Below, piece after piece: positions 16,613 to 25,547 of a DNA stretch of 64,000 bases (its first letter is position 1; the number at the start of each line of letters is the position of its first letter). Origin of the DNA: Halosegnis rubeus (GTDB lineage Archaea > Halobacteriota > Halobacteria > Halobacteriales > Haloarculaceae). The notes beneath the pieces were generated by a model. It was not told where the DNA came from, did not search any database, and saw nothing but the letters and a program-made list of their open reading frames with translations. The stretch is from NCBI RefSeq assembly GCF_009184545.1, contig NZ_QJOW01000001.1:1-64000 (forward strand). The letters are read 5' to 3'. The translations under genes were made by a program, and so were the position numbers.

Positions 16613-17605
16613 TTACGCGACCGGGGTTCGTTCGACGACCGTCCCGTCGTAGGTCGGATACTGCTCCACGATTTCGCCCTCCTCCACGTCGCCCTCTTCG
16701 ACCATCTCTTCGAGGAGCCACCACGCGAGTTCGACGTGGTCGGACTTGACGGTGTAGAACTCATCGGGGACGCCCAGATCGGCCAGTCGCTCTTCGGTCT
16801 CCCACGTCTTGCCGTAGACGAGCGTGCCGTCGTCGGTCACCTCGTCGAACTCGCGCCGGAGGTTGCGGGCCATCCGTTTCAGCCGCGAGCGGTGTTGGGC
16901 GGCGTCTTTGAACACGCTCGTACAGAAGTACACCTTCTCGTGGTCGCCCATCGTTTCGAGGATGTCGTGGCTCCCCTCCACCGCGCTCATGTGACCGTCT
17001 TTCAGCTCGAAGCCCTCCTCCTGCATCCGGCGGTAGTTGCCGTCGGACATCTCGAACTCGTTGATGTTACAGAAGTCGGCGGCTCCCTCATCGAGAAAGT
17101 CGAGAAACTCCGGTTCCGCGCGGATGCCCGGAATCTCGAACGCCGGTGTAAGCCCCTCCTCGCGGGCGACGTAGAGGATCTCCTCCCACTCGGTGCCGTG
17201 GAGGTCACCCCACTGCTCGTACGGCGGGTGGAAGCGAATCTCGTCCAGCCCTGCCTCGGAGAGTCGGCGCATGTTCTCGCGGCCGCCCGTAATGCCAGTG
17301 TAGAGGTGGGTATGGTGGTCCTCGCCGAACTCGTCTTTCAGCAGGCGGAGATACCGGCAGGTCTTCTCCATCGCTTCCTGTGGTTCCCCGCCCGTGATGG
17401 AAGTGCCGAGCGCGTCCATCAGGTTCGCCTCGGCGATGATGTCCTCCTCGGACTCGACGGGGCGTTCGTTCGCGTACGTCTGGGTGACGTTCTTGCGGTT
17501 CTCACCGAGCGGGCAGTAGAAGCAGTCGCGCTGGTCACAGTAGCCGTAGACAAACAGCACCATCTTGCCGCCTTTCGCACACTGCTCACAGCCCTTCGAA
17601 ATCAT
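16613..17605 (-). CDS. radical SAM protein, COG2108 type
   Basis: The 330-residue enzyme has its iron-sulfur site near the N-terminus as YGYCDQRDCFYCPLGE, a CX4CX2C spacing rather than the usual CX3CX2C. The SAM-binding GGE motif follows in TSITGGEPQEA near residue 73. An extra CEQC at residues 5-8 could bind metal. This is the COG2108 family, related to pyruvate formate-lyase activating enzymes, widespread in archaea and without a firm function. The C-terminal part probably forms the substrate side. Its last codons are duplicated downstream. It is divergent from the DUF373 gene, with about 90 bp between them. Confidence 0.75.
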   Translation of the reverse strand: MISKGCEQCAKGGKMVLFVYGYCDQRDCFYCPLGENRKNVTQTYANERPVESEEDIIAEANLMDALGTSITGGEPQEAMEKTCRYLRLLKDEFGEDHHTHLYTGITGGRENMRRLSEAGLDEIRFHPPYEQWGDLHGTEWEEILYVAREEGLTPAFEIPGIRAEPEFLDFLDEGAADFCNINEFEMSDGNYRRMQEEGFELKDGHMSAVEGSHDILETMGDHEKVYFCTSVFKDAAQHRSRLKRMARNLRREFDEVTDDGTLVYGKTWETEERLADLGVPDEFYTVKSDHVELAWWLLEEMVEEGDVEEGEIVEQYPTYDGTVVERTPVA

Positions 17606-17697
17606 CTGTTGTACCGTCTTACCCGTGCAAACGCAAAAGTCGTGCGTTCACGAACTACCCCGAAAAGAGTTAACGCGGGAGACTGTACCCACCGACA

Positions 17698-18783
17698 ATG
17701 CTGCTGGTGCTGTGTGTGGACCTCGACGACGACCTCGGTCGCAAGACCGGCTTCGAGACGCCGGTCACCGGCCGCGACGCCGTCGAGGAGAGCGCCGTCG
17801 CGCTCGCCACCGCCGACCCCGAGGACTCAGACGTGAACGTCATCTTCGAGGGCGTCCACCTCTACGACGAACTCGTCGCCGAGGGGGAATCCGTCGAGGT
17901 GGCCGTCGTCACCGGGGAGGCTGCTGGTGACGTGGCCGCCAACCGCAAGGTCGGCAACGAGATCGACCGCACCCTCGCCTCGCTCCAGACCGGCGAGGAC
18001 GTGCGCGCGGTCGTCGTCACCGACGGCGCACAAGACGAGTCCGTCATCCCCGTCATCCGGTCGCGGGTCCCCATCGACTCCGTGCGCCGAGTCGTCGTCC
18101 GCCAGGCACAGGACCTCGAATCGATGTACTACACGTTCAAGCAGGTGCTGGATGACCCCGAGACGCGGGGGACGATTCTCGTCCCGCTCGGTATCCTCCT
18201 GCTCGTGTATCCGGCCGCGGTCATCGCGAACGTGCTCGATCTACCGGGGTCGGCGCTCGGACTCGGCTCTGCGTTGTTGGGCCTCTACGTGCTCTTTCGG
18301 GGACTCGGCCTGGAGCAGTCGGTCGACGCCGTCGCCGAGCGACTCCGCACCGCCCTCTACACGGGTCGAGTGACGCTCGTGACGAGCGTGGTCGCGCTCG
18401 CGCTCGTCGCCGTCGCCGCCGTCCGGGGTGACGCGTCGCTCGCGCTCCATTCGGCGGACGGTCCCGGTGCGCCACTGGAGACGGTCGCCGCAGTCGCGTA
18501 CGGCGCGGTCGCGTGGATTGCAGCCGCGGGTCTCGTGGCTGCGTTCGGTCGGATTACCGACGAGTATCTTGCCGACAGCTTCCACTGGCGATATCTGAAC
18601 GCCCCGTTCTACGTCATCGCAATCGCCGTCATCGTCCGGGCGCTGTCGGCGTATCTGCTCGGGCTCGGGTTCGCGACGCTCCCGTATCTGGCTGCCGCAC
18701 TCACCGGCGGGACGCTGCTTGCGGTATCGAGCACGCTCGCCTTCGCAGTCGCGGAGTCGCGGCTCCGGCCTACCACAAGCTAG
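17698..18783 (+). CDS. DUF373 family membrane protein
   Basis: This 361-residue protein has a soluble N-terminal half starting LLVLCVDLDDDLGRKTGFETP with internal VAVVTGE and VVVTDGAQDESVIPVI, which is the DUF373 pattern. About six to eight membrane helices follow from residue 160. DUF373 proteins are conserved in archaea and have no known role; the acidic DLDDDLG motif suggests metal or nucleotide binding in the cytosol. It stands upstream of a RecA-like gene with 29 bp between them, so the two may be co-transcribed. Confidence 0.8.
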   Translation: MLLVLCVDLDDDLGRKTGFETPVTGRDAVEESAVALATADPEDSDVNVIFEGVHLYDELVAEGESVEVAVVTGEAAGDVAANRKVGNEIDRTLASLQTGEDVRAVVVTDGAQDESVIPVIRSRVPIDSVRRVVVRQAQDLESMYYTFKQVLDDPETRGTILVPLGILLLVYPAAVIANVLDLPGSALGLGSALLGLYVLFRGLGLEQSVDAVAERLRTALYTGRVTLVTSVVALALVAVAAVRGDASLALHSADGPGAPLETVAAVAYGAVAWIAAAGLVAAFGRITDEYLADSFHWRYLNAPFYVIAIAVIVRALSAYLLGLGFATLPYLAAALTGGTLLAVSSTLAFAVAESRLRPTTS

Positions 18784-18812
18784 CCCCCTGATTTAGGTGA
18801 CAGACCGCCCTC

Positions 18813-19499
18813 ATGTCACGCATGGAACCGAGCACCCGCGTCGACAGCGGGTTGGCCCCACTCATCGGCAGCCGGTCGCTCACCTTTCCGAAAGGGAGTG
18901 TCATCGCGCTCGTCGGCCCGCCCGAATCGCCGACCGGTTCCGTCCTCGCGCAGGCGGCCGCCGCACGCTCGACCACCTACTACACGACGAAACGCGCCCC
19001 CAAGTGGACGGCAGAGACAGTCGCTGCCTCGACCGAGTACCCGCTCGACGTGCGAGTCGAAGGGGTCTGTCACGCTCCCCGCGTCGGTCCCGTGCGACTC
19101 CGCCGCGAGTACGGCGACCCGCCACAGTACGACGAACCCGACACTACCCCACCGGAGGCCAGCGAGGCCGAAGACGACCGATTCGAGAAGCTCTCTGCTC
19201 GGCTGCTCGCCCACGACGGTGACGACACCGGGACGCTCGTCGTCGACGACTTCACCGACTACACCGACGGGACGCGCCGGTGTCTCTCGCTGTTGGACAC
19301 GATTCGCTCGGTGACGGAGTCGCTCACGTGGCTCCACGTCGTCCACCCGACACAGGACCACCCACACGCCGAGGCCGTCATCACGGCCGCCGACGCCGTC
19401 TGCTGGGTCGAACGCAACCGCGACGACGAGGCCCAACTCGCCGTTCCGCGCCGCCGCGGCGCAGCACCGATCACAGGCCCCGTCTCCCTCTCCTTCTAG
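18813..19499 (+). CDS. degenerate RecA/KaiC-like protein
   Basis: This 228-residue protein is laid out like small haloarchaeal RadA/KaiC-type ATPases. It has an N-terminal LTFPKGSVIALVGPPESPTGS where the P-loop would sit, and a Walker B-like strand TLVVDDFTDYTD in the middle. The P-loop lacks the invariant GK(S/T), so ATP hydrolysis is doubtful. Such degenerate members (called HTR-like in some haloarchaea) may be regulators. The start is ATG 18813; ATG 18822 is equally possible. Confidence 0.55.
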   Translation: MSRMEPSTRVDSGLAPLIGSRSLTFPKGSVIALVGPPESPTGSVLAQAAAARSTTYYTTKRAPKWTAETVAASTEYPLDVRVEGVCHAPRVGPVRLRREYGDPPQYDEPDTTPPEASEAEDDRFEKLSARLLAHDGDDTGTLVVDDFTDYTDGTRRCLSLLDTIRSVTESLTWLHVVHPTQDHPHAEAVITAADAVCWVERNRDDEAQLAVPRRRGAAPITGPVSLSF

Positions 19500-19501
19500 T
19501 G

Positions 19502-20344
19502 TCAGCGCTCGCGCACGACGACAAACTCGGCGAGGTCGCGCAGATAGCCGAGCGCCTGTGACTCGTCTGCCCCGGTCGCATCGAGCGCCTCCAGGGCCGC
19601 GTCCGCCCGGTCGCGCGAGAGGTCGTTTGCCGTCTCCGGGTCCACGTCGGTCACCTGTACGAGCGACGGCCGCTCCATCTCCTCGTCTTGACCGGTCGGC
19701 TTCCCCAGCTCCTCGGGGTCGGCCGTCGCGTCGAGCACGTCGTCGCGAATCTGGAAGGCGACGCCGACCCGCTCGGCGTAGTCGCCGAAGGCCGTGACCG
19801 TCTCCGGGTCCGCGTCGGCGGCGATGGCACCGACCTCCGCGGCCGCACGGAACAGCGCCCCCGTCTTCCGGCGCGCGAGGTTCATGTACTCCGCTTGGGT
19901 CGTCGGCTGGGCGACGAGCTCCGTCGCCTCCCCTTCGCCGAGTTCGACCATCGCCTCCGAGACGACGCGCATCGCCCGCTCGTCCTCCGAGAAGAGACTG
20001 AACGCCTCTCCAAGCAGTCCGTCCGAGGCGATGATGGCAGAGCCGTGGCCGTACTCGGTGTGGGCAGCCGTCACGCCCCGCCGGACGGGCGATTCGTCGA
20101 TGATATCGTCGACGACGAGCGAGGCGTTGTGGACGAGTTCGATACCGACCCCAAAATTGACCGCCTCGCTGCCGTCGCCGCCCGCGGCCTCACATACCAG
20201 CATCGCGAGCGTGGGGCGGACGCGTTTGCCCCCCGACAGCGAGACGTGTTCGACCTGTTCGCGCAGCGCCGCCGGCTCGACCGTATCGAGCACCCCTTCG
20301 AGTCGTTTTTCGACGCACTCGCGACGCTGCTCCAGATACTCCAT
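19502..20344 (-). CDS. polyprenyl (geranylgeranyl-type) diphosphate synthase
   Basis: The 280-residue trans-prenyl transferase has the first aspartate-rich motif, VVDDIIDESPVRRG (DDxxD), near residue 80 and the second, IRDDVLD, near residue 205. SGGKRVRP near residue 37 binds the diphosphate. It elongates DMAPP with IPP units to C15-C25 chains for archaeal ether lipids and quinones. The ATG at 20344 is chosen because the preceding codons read across the promoter of the divergent phosphoesterase gene. Haloarchaea carry several paralogues, so the chain length is not fixed by sequence alone. Confidence 0.85.
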   Translation of the reverse strand: MEYLEQRRECVEKRLEGVLDTVEPAALREQVEHVSLSGGKRVRPTLAMLVCEAAGGDGSEAVNFGVGIELVHNASLVVDDIIDESPVRRGVTAAHTEYGHGSAIIASDGLLGEAFSLFSEDERAMRVVSEAMVELGEGEATELVAQPTTQAEYMNLARRKTGALFRAAAEVGAIAADADPETVTAFGDYAERVGVAFQIRDDVLDATADPEELGKPTGQDEEMERPSLVQVTDVDPETANDLSRDRADAALEALDATGADESQALGYLRDLAEFVVVRER

Positions 20345-20435
20345 TGCGTCTCTGTAGGGGCGTCTCGTGCAAGTAGGTGACGGAACCGCACGATAGCGAC
20401 GGTAGCTTTTCACCGCAGCCATGTGACCCTCCACC

Positions 20436-20993
20436 ATGGAAATCGCCGTCGTCTCTGACACGCACATTCCGACCCGCGAGACCGAGATTCCCGGCCCGTT
20501 CCGCGAGCGAATCGCTGCCGCCGACCACACAGTTCACGCCGGCGATTTTGAGACCCGCGCAGTGCTCGATGACCTCCGTGACCTCGCGACGGACCTCACG
20601 GCCGTCTACGGCAACATCGACCCGGCTGACATCGGGTTGCCCGCCGTTGCCGACTTCCGCGCCGAGGGCGTCCATCTCGTCGTCAGCCACGGTACGCTGA
20701 ATCCGGTCGAAGCGGCCGTCCACCAGACCGACGCCACCACTATCGGGAGCGGCTCGGAGGTGTACCGTGCGGCCATTGCCGACACCGCCCGCGTCCGTGC
20801 CCGCGCGTGGACGAGTGAAGACACCGTCGTCGGCATCGGTGGCCACATCCACGAGGTCGTCGACGAGGAGTTCGAGGGGATTCGCGTGCTGAACCCCGGT
20901 TCCGTGACGGGTGCAGACCCCGCCGAGCGGCCGACGATGCTGACGCTCACACTCGATAGTGGAGACGTGGACGTAACTCTCCACGAACTCTGA
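20436..20993 (+). CDS. YfcE/MJ0936-type metallophosphoesterase
   Basis: The 185-residue protein has the calcineurin-like metal motifs in order: VVSDTHI (D-x-H) at residues 6-10, HAGDFE near 39, YGNID near 58, VSHGT near 83 and GGHIHEV near 134. The family comprises dinuclear-metal phosphodiesterases with broad activity on model substrates. The GDFE in place of GDxx-(S/T) is normal for this subgroup. It is divergent from the prenyl synthase. A TATA-like GCTTTTCACC about 25 nt before the ATG supports a leaderless start. Confidence 0.85.
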   Translation: MEIAVVSDTHIPTRETEIPGPFRERIAAADHTVHAGDFETRAVLDDLRDLATDLTAVYGNIDPADIGLPAVADFRAEGVHLVVSHGTLNPVEAAVHQTDATTIGSGSEVYRAAIADTARVRARAWTSEDTVVGIGGHIHEVVDEEFEGIRVLNPGSVTGADPAERPTMLTLTLDSGDVDVTLHEL

Positions 20994-21091
20994 CCCCGGT
21001 GTCTCCGTCTGATTTGCGTCGTAGCTGAGGCCAACTCGAAAGCCTCGAGCGTGTCGCGACGGGAAAAAACAGGAAAGAGACAGAATCGAGC

Positions 21092-22054
21092 TTACGACGC
21101 TTCGCCGCCGAACTCCTCGATGAGTTCGGGAACTACGTCGAAGAGGTCGTCGACGATGGCGTAGTCGGCGATGTCCATGATGGGCGCGTTCGGGTCCGTG
21201 TTGATGGCGACGATGGTGTCCGAGCCTTTCATGCCGGCGACGTGCTGAACGGCACCGGAGATACCGATGGCGATGTACACGTCGGGCGTGACGACCTTGC
21301 CGGACTGGCCGACCTGTCGGTTCTTCGGGAGCCAGCCGTTGTCGACGATGGGCCGCGACGAGGAGAGGGTCGCGCCGAGCGCGTCGGCGAGTTCCTCCAC
21401 GAGCGGGAGGTTGTCCTCCTCCTCGATACCGCGGCCGACGGACACGAGGATGTCTGCTTCGGAGATGTCAACGTCGCCGGAGCCGACTTCCTCGAAGCCG
21501 GTGACCGTCGAGCGGACGGCCGACTCGTCGAGGTCGAAGTCGAAGGCGGCGATATCGGCGTCGCCCGTGCCCTCTGCTTTCGCCCACTCGGCCGGGCGGA
21601 TGGTGAGCGCGAACTGGTCGGCCTCGATGTCGACGGTCGTCTCGACCTTTCCGCCGTACTGCTCGCGAGTGATTTCGGGCGTCCCCGAGGCGTCGAAGTC
21701 GACGGCGTCGGTGACGAGCGGCACGTCGAGCTGGCCGGCGACGGCCGGCGCGAAGTCCAGCCCGTTCACGGTGTTGGCCATGAGCACGGCGTCCGGCTCG
21801 TGGGCATCGGCCATCGCGGTGACGGCCTGCGTGTAGATGTCGTGGTTGAACTCCTCCCCGTCCGCGACGGTGTGGATGGCGTCCACGCCCTCGCGATTCA
21901 GCTGGTCGGCGTACCCGTCCACGTCGCCGCCGATGACGGCGAGGTGGAGTTCGCTGTCGAGGTCGTCGGCGAGCTGGCGGCCGGCGGTAATCAGCTCGAA
22001 GGAGGGGTCGCGAAGCTCTCCGCGACGTTGTTCGGTGACGGCGAGGACGGTCAT
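21092..22054 (-). CDS. etfA: electron transfer flavoprotein alpha subunit
   Basis: The 320-residue protein has the ETF N-terminal Rossmann-like domain. The C-terminal FAD-binding domain carries VSVGRGI, SSRPIVDNGWLPKNRQVGQSG and the signature ISGAVQHVAGMKGSDTIVAIN...NAPI (around 235-290). With EtfB it forms a soluble FAD carrier between acyl-CoA or other dehydrogenases and a quinone reductase. It lies downstream of etfB on the same strand, separated by 58 bp containing a perfect hairpin. No FixCX partner genes are adjacent. Confidence 0.95.
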   Translation of the reverse strand: MTVLAVTEQRRGELRDPSFELITAGRQLADDLDSELHLAVIGGDVDGYADQLNREGVDAIHTVADGEEFNHDIYTQAVTAMADAHEPDAVLMANTVNGLDFAPAVAGQLDVPLVTDAVDFDASGTPEITREQYGGKVETTVDIEADQFALTIRPAEWAKAEGTGDADIAAFDFDLDESAVRSTVTGFEEVGSGDVDISEADILVSVGRGIEEEDNLPLVEELADALGATLSSSRPIVDNGWLPKNRQVGQSGKVVTPDVYIAIGISGAVQHVAGMKGSDTIVAINTDPNAPIMDIADYAIVDDLFDVVPELIEEFGGEAS

Positions 22055-22086
22055 GCTCGGACACCTCCGGTGGAGAGCATGACGTT

Positions 22087-22107
22087 GTCAGACACGACGT
22101 GTCTGAC
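22087..22107. repeat. perfect intercistronic hairpin between etfB and etfA
   Basis: GTCAGACAC-GAC-GTGTCTGAC is a 9-bp perfect stem with a 3-nt loop lying between the etfB stop and the etfA start. It could attenuate or process the message, or mark an operator for a separate etfA promoter. Confidence 0.6.
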
Positions 22108-22112
22108 TGGAG

Positions 22113-22907
22113 TCATCCCTCGACCACCCCCGAGTCACGCAGGAAGCTGGCAAGCTCCCCGGCGGTCTCGTCGGCAGCGCCCTCCCAGATGACGGCGTCG
22201 CTCTCGCTTTCCGGTTCGTACATCGAGGTCAGCTCGACCTGCGTCTCGAGCACGGACTCCTCCAGTCCGAGGTCGTCGAGCGTCTGCACGTCGAGCGGCT
22301 TGCGCTGTGCCTGTCGAATCCCGCGCAGCGAGGCGTAGCGCGGCTCGTTGATGCCCGTCTGAATGGTGAGCACGGCCGGTCCCTCCACGTCGGTCAGCTC
22401 CTCGACGCCGCCTTCGAGTTCGCGGCGCACCGAGGAGTCGTTTGCCTCCACGTCGTGCTCGAGGTCGTTGACGACCGCGGCCCACTCGAAGCCGACCCGC
22501 TCGGCGAGTGCGACGCCGGTCGCGCCGAAGGCGTCGTCGCCCGACTGGACGCCCGTCAGGACGAGGTCGGGCTCTTCCTCCTCGACGACGGCCTCGAGCA
22601 GCTGGGCCTTGGTGCCGGGGTCGAGGAACTCCGCGCCTGCGATGGCGTCGTCCCACACGCGCAGCGCGCGGTCTGCGCCCTTCGCCAGCGCCATGCGGAT
22701 GGTCTCGTCGGCGCGCTCCGGGCCGACGGTGACGGTGACGACTTCCACGTCGTCGTTCGCCTCCGACAGCTGAACGGCTTCCTCGACCGCGTAGTCGTCC
22801 CACTCGTTGAGGTCGTACTCGAGGTAGCTCTCGTCGACGTCCAGTCCGTCGATGGCGAACTCGTCGTCCACTTCGGCCACCTCCTTTACAGTGACAAGTA
22901 CCTTCAT
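22113..22907 (-). CDS. etfB: electron transfer flavoprotein beta subunit
   Basis: The 264-residue protein begins MKVLVTVKEVAEVDDEFAI and has the EtfB core with DYAVEEAVQLSE, the AMP/nucleotide loop LTGVQSGDDAFGATGVALAER (about 115-135) and PAVLTIQTGINEPRYASLRGI (about 175-195). It lacks the catalytic FAD domain and instead supports EtfA. It is the first gene of the pair; the upstream gene on the same strand ends in a G/C-rich palindrome that may separate transcripts. Confidence 0.95.
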   Translation of the reverse strand: MKVLVTVKEVAEVDDEFAIDGLDVDESYLEYDLNEWDDYAVEEAVQLSEANDDVEVVTVTVGPERADETIRMALAKGADRALRVWDDAIAGAEFLDPGTKAQLLEAVVEEEEPDLVLTGVQSGDDAFGATGVALAERVGFEWAAVVNDLEHDVEANDSSVRRELEGGVEELTDVEGPAVLTIQTGINEPRYASLRGIRQAQRKPLDVQTLDDLGLEESVLETQVELTSMYEPESESDAVIWEGAADETAGELASFLRDSGVVEG

Positions 22908-22971
22908 CGTTCTCGGTTACAATTGACGTCGGTTCGGGGTTAAGCGTTTCCGAACCGTGCTTACGGAGAAC

Positions 22972-23003
<32 letters not shown>

Positions 23004-23008
23004 GGATG

Positions 23009-24130
23009 TCAATTGTCGTCGATGTCACCGACGCCTTCCCCCGGCAGCGAGATGAGATTCTCGCGACCGATACGGAGCTTCTCAATCTCGCCGGCCTCGT
23101 CCATCGCCGACAGTAGCTGTGACACCTTCGCGTTCGACCAGCCCGTCTCCTCGACGATGGTCCCCTGTTTCATCCGGCCGTCGTTCGCCTCCAACAGCCG
23201 GAGGACGCGCTCCTCGTCCGAGAGCAGCTCGGGGTCCGGCTCGTCGCCGTCGCCGCCGGCCGCTGTCGCTCCGGCCGTGGTCTCGTTGGTGTCGTCAGAT
23301 GCGGTGCTCCCGCCGGCAACAGCTCCCGCAGCCGCGCCGTCCGTGCCGTCGTCGGACCCGCTGTCGGTCGTCCCCGGTCCGCCCGCGGTGGGCTGTCGCT
23401 GCCACCAGAGATACCCCCCAGCGAGGATGAGGACGATGAGGGCGCCGACGCCACCCAGTACCGCCGGGGATGGGCCGTTCGGTACCGGCGTCGACGTTTC
23501 GCCCGTGTACGTTATCTGTCCGAGATATCCGGGCGTGAAGCTCTGTCGCCCGTCCCAGCGCAACACGCCGTTGTCGACTGGGACCGGAGCCGTCTCGACG
23601 CTGTACCCGTCTGGCGGGCGAATCACGAGCGCTTGGTCGCTCGCGAGTCCGGGCAGCCACGTCCCGTCGGTCGTGTTGAACGCATCGCCGAGGCGGTAGC
23701 TCTCTCCGGTCGTCTGAGCGAAGTCCGTCCACTCGAACTGCAAGGAGAGCCGCCCGACGCGCTCGCCGTCTCTCGTCGTCGTGTTCGAGTCGTACTCGAC
23801 GGCACGAATCGCCATCTCCCGACCGGGGGCACCGCGTGCTGCCGCCTCCCTGAACGTCTCCGCGTCGTACGCGAGATCAGCCTCGCCGGCCTCGAACCGC
23901 GCCGCGAGCCGCTCGAACGCCTCGGTTTCGTTTTCGGTCGCCAGTCGGAACTGCGTCGACACCGTCCAGTCTGCGTCGCCGCTGGGTGTCAACTGCACGT
24001 CGAAGGTCGTCGCCGCCGGCTGTAGCTCCTGTTGTGTGGTGTGGCCCGTCGCTACGCCGCCGCCCGCTCCCAGCGAGAGAGCGAGCACGGCGAGAAGCAA
24101 CCACAGGAGGGGGCGGCGCTCGGACCGCAT
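23009..24130 (-). CDS. membrane-anchored winged-helix regulator
   Basis: The 373-residue protein has, in order, an N-terminal signal anchor (RRPLLWLLLAVLALSLGAGGG), an extracellular beta-rich domain (about 30-225, with TTFDVQLTPSGDADWTVS and FTPGYLGQITYTG), a transmembrane helix (LGGVGALIVLILAGGYLWW, about 235-255), a low-complexity Ser/Gly/Ala linker, and a C-terminal MarR/ArsR-like winged helix (LSDEERVLRLLEANDGRMKQG ... WSNAKVSQLLSAM). The topology puts a sensor outside and DNA binding inside. I prefer the ATG at 24130; the ATG at 24169 is in frame and closer to the minus-strand TATA-like sequence. The gene is divergent from a secreted protein gene, a plausible target. Confidence 0.7.
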   Translation of the reverse strand: MRSERRPLLWLLLAVLALSLGAGGGVATGHTTQQELQPAATTFDVQLTPSGDADWTVSTQFRLATENETEAFERLAARFEAGEADLAYDAETFREAAARGAPGREMAIRAVEYDSNTTTRDGERVGRLSLQFEWTDFAQTTGESYRLGDAFNTTDGTWLPGLASDQALVIRPPDGYSVETAPVPVDNGVLRWDGRQSFTPGYLGQITYTGETSTPVPNGPSPAVLGGVGALIVLILAGGYLWWQRQPTAGGPGTTDSGSDDGTDGAAAGAVAGGSTASDDTNETTAGATAAGGDGDEPDPELLSDEERVLRLLEANDGRMKQGTIVEETGWSNAKVSQLLSAMDEAGEIEKLRIGRENLISLPGEGVGDIDDN

Positions 24131-24233
24131 ATCTTCGGATGTGCCGGCCGCCAGCAAAACGCTTTCCATCCTACTGACACTGCCACCTCGCGAGAGCGAC
24201 GGGATTTTTATCATGGCCAGCCACGGTAGCCGT

Positions 24234-25523
24234 ATGGCTGGTCCCCGCCGTGTCTCGTCCGGTCGTGGCCTCCTCGTCGCCCTCCTCGCGGTGTCGCTCG
24301 TCGTCTCCTCGGGACTCGCGCTCCCCGTCTTCGGGGCACCGTCCCCGACCGAGACGGTCCAAGCGACCGAGGCGGCAGCCGACGCCACACAGCCGGTCGT
24401 CCCGCAGACGAACACCTCTGGCTATCTCGCCCTCGACCCGGAAGCAATCGAGAGGAGTCGGACAGTGACTGTCGGGCTCGACCCCGCGGGTGCAAGCGCC
24501 GTCACGACGGCTCGACTCCGCGGTGAGTTCGAATCCGAGCGGCTCAGAGAGCAGTTCGCCAACGCCGCAACCGAGGAGACCCGCCGGCGCGTCATCGTGA
24601 ACACGACCGCTCGCATCGAAGCGGACATTGACGCGCTCGAAACTCGCCAGCGGGCCGCGCTCGACGCGTACAATAGCGGCGAGATTCCGGCCTCGGCGTT
24701 CGTGCGTGAACTCGTCGCCGTCGACACGATGGCGAGTGAGCTCGGCGAGACCATCGACCAACTGTACACCTACGGCAGCGCGGTCGGCACGCCGGTCCCC
24801 GAGCGCGACATCGCTCGGATGAAAGGGCGACTCATCCCCCTTCAGGGACCGGTCCGCGACCGACTCGCCGCGCACATGGCAGACGGGACGCCCCGACGCG
24901 TCCACCTCACGACGGCCGCGGACGGGCTGGTCCTCTCGACGATAATCGAAGGCGAGTTCTCGACCCGGTATCTCCGGGAGTCGCTCGTCGGCTCCGCCTT
25001 CGACGACCAGTTCACCGACAAACCGATCAGCATCACTGAGGACTTCGTCCCCCGGCTGGAGGAGCTGTACCCGTGGGTGTTCGGCTCCGACCGCCGGTCG
25101 AACACTGCCTTGACGAACGAGCCGTACTACGTGCAGGCCGGCATCTACGGGATGGCCGTCAATCACCCCCACGGCGGCTCCGGTGCCGACGACCTCGTCG
25201 TCTACTACGACGCCGACACCGACGCCATCTTCCGCGAGATACAGCGCAAGGACGTGAGCACCGTCCCGACCGAGTCGGTCACCGCGACAAACGACGCGTA
25301 CCGACTCGTGGTCGAGACGACCCACGCCGACGGTCCACTCGGCATCCGCGTCGAGAACACCACGACCGGTGAGCCGGTCGAATCCGGCGTCTACCTCGAC
25401 GGAGAGGCGCTGGGCGTCACCGACGGCGCGACCCACTGGACGGTCACGCCCCGCGGGCAGTTCACGGTCACCGCGATGACGCCGACCGGAAACGTCACCG
25501 CGACCGTCGGGCCGGACACGTAA
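24234..25523 (+). CDS. secreted haloarchaeal protein, unknown
   Basis: This 429-residue protein has an N-terminal signal peptide (GRGLLVALLAVSLVVSSGLALPVFGAP) and no later membrane helix. The body begins with a Thr/Ala-rich stretch, then a helical region (about 85-175; RQRAALDAYNSGEIPASAF resembles the extracellular part of other haloarchaeal surface proteins). A mixed domain follows, and the C-terminus is a beta-sandwich-like domain (about 345-429; GIRVENTTTGEPVESGVYLDG) resembling a carboxypeptidase-regulatory/Ig-type fold. It acts outside the cell. The ATG at 24234 is about 25 nt after the TATA-like TTTTTATC (24205-24212); ATG 24213 is too close to that box. The pilin-like gene follows after 24 nt. 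Confidence 0.6.
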   Translation: MAGPRRVSSGRGLLVALLAVSLVVSSGLALPVFGAPSPTETVQATEAAADATQPVVPQTNTSGYLALDPEAIERSRTVTVGLDPAGASAVTTARLRGEFESERLREQFANAATEETRRRVIVNTTARIEADIDALETRQRAALDAYNSGEIPASAFVRELVAVDTMASELGETIDQLYTYGSAVGTPVPERDIARMKGRLIPLQGPVRDRLAAHMADGTPRRVHLTTAADGLVLSTIIEGEFSTRYLRESLVGSAFDDQFTDKPISITEDFVPRLEELYPWVFGSDRRSNTALTNEPYYVQAGIYGMAVNHPHGGSGADDLVVYYDADTDAIFREIQRKDVSTVPTESVTATNDAYRLVVETTHADGPLGIRVENTTTGEPVESGVYLDGEALGVTDGATHWTVTPRGQFTVTAMTPTGNVTATVGPDT

Positions 25524-25547
25524 ATACGGAGCCGCGCCAGACGGCGC

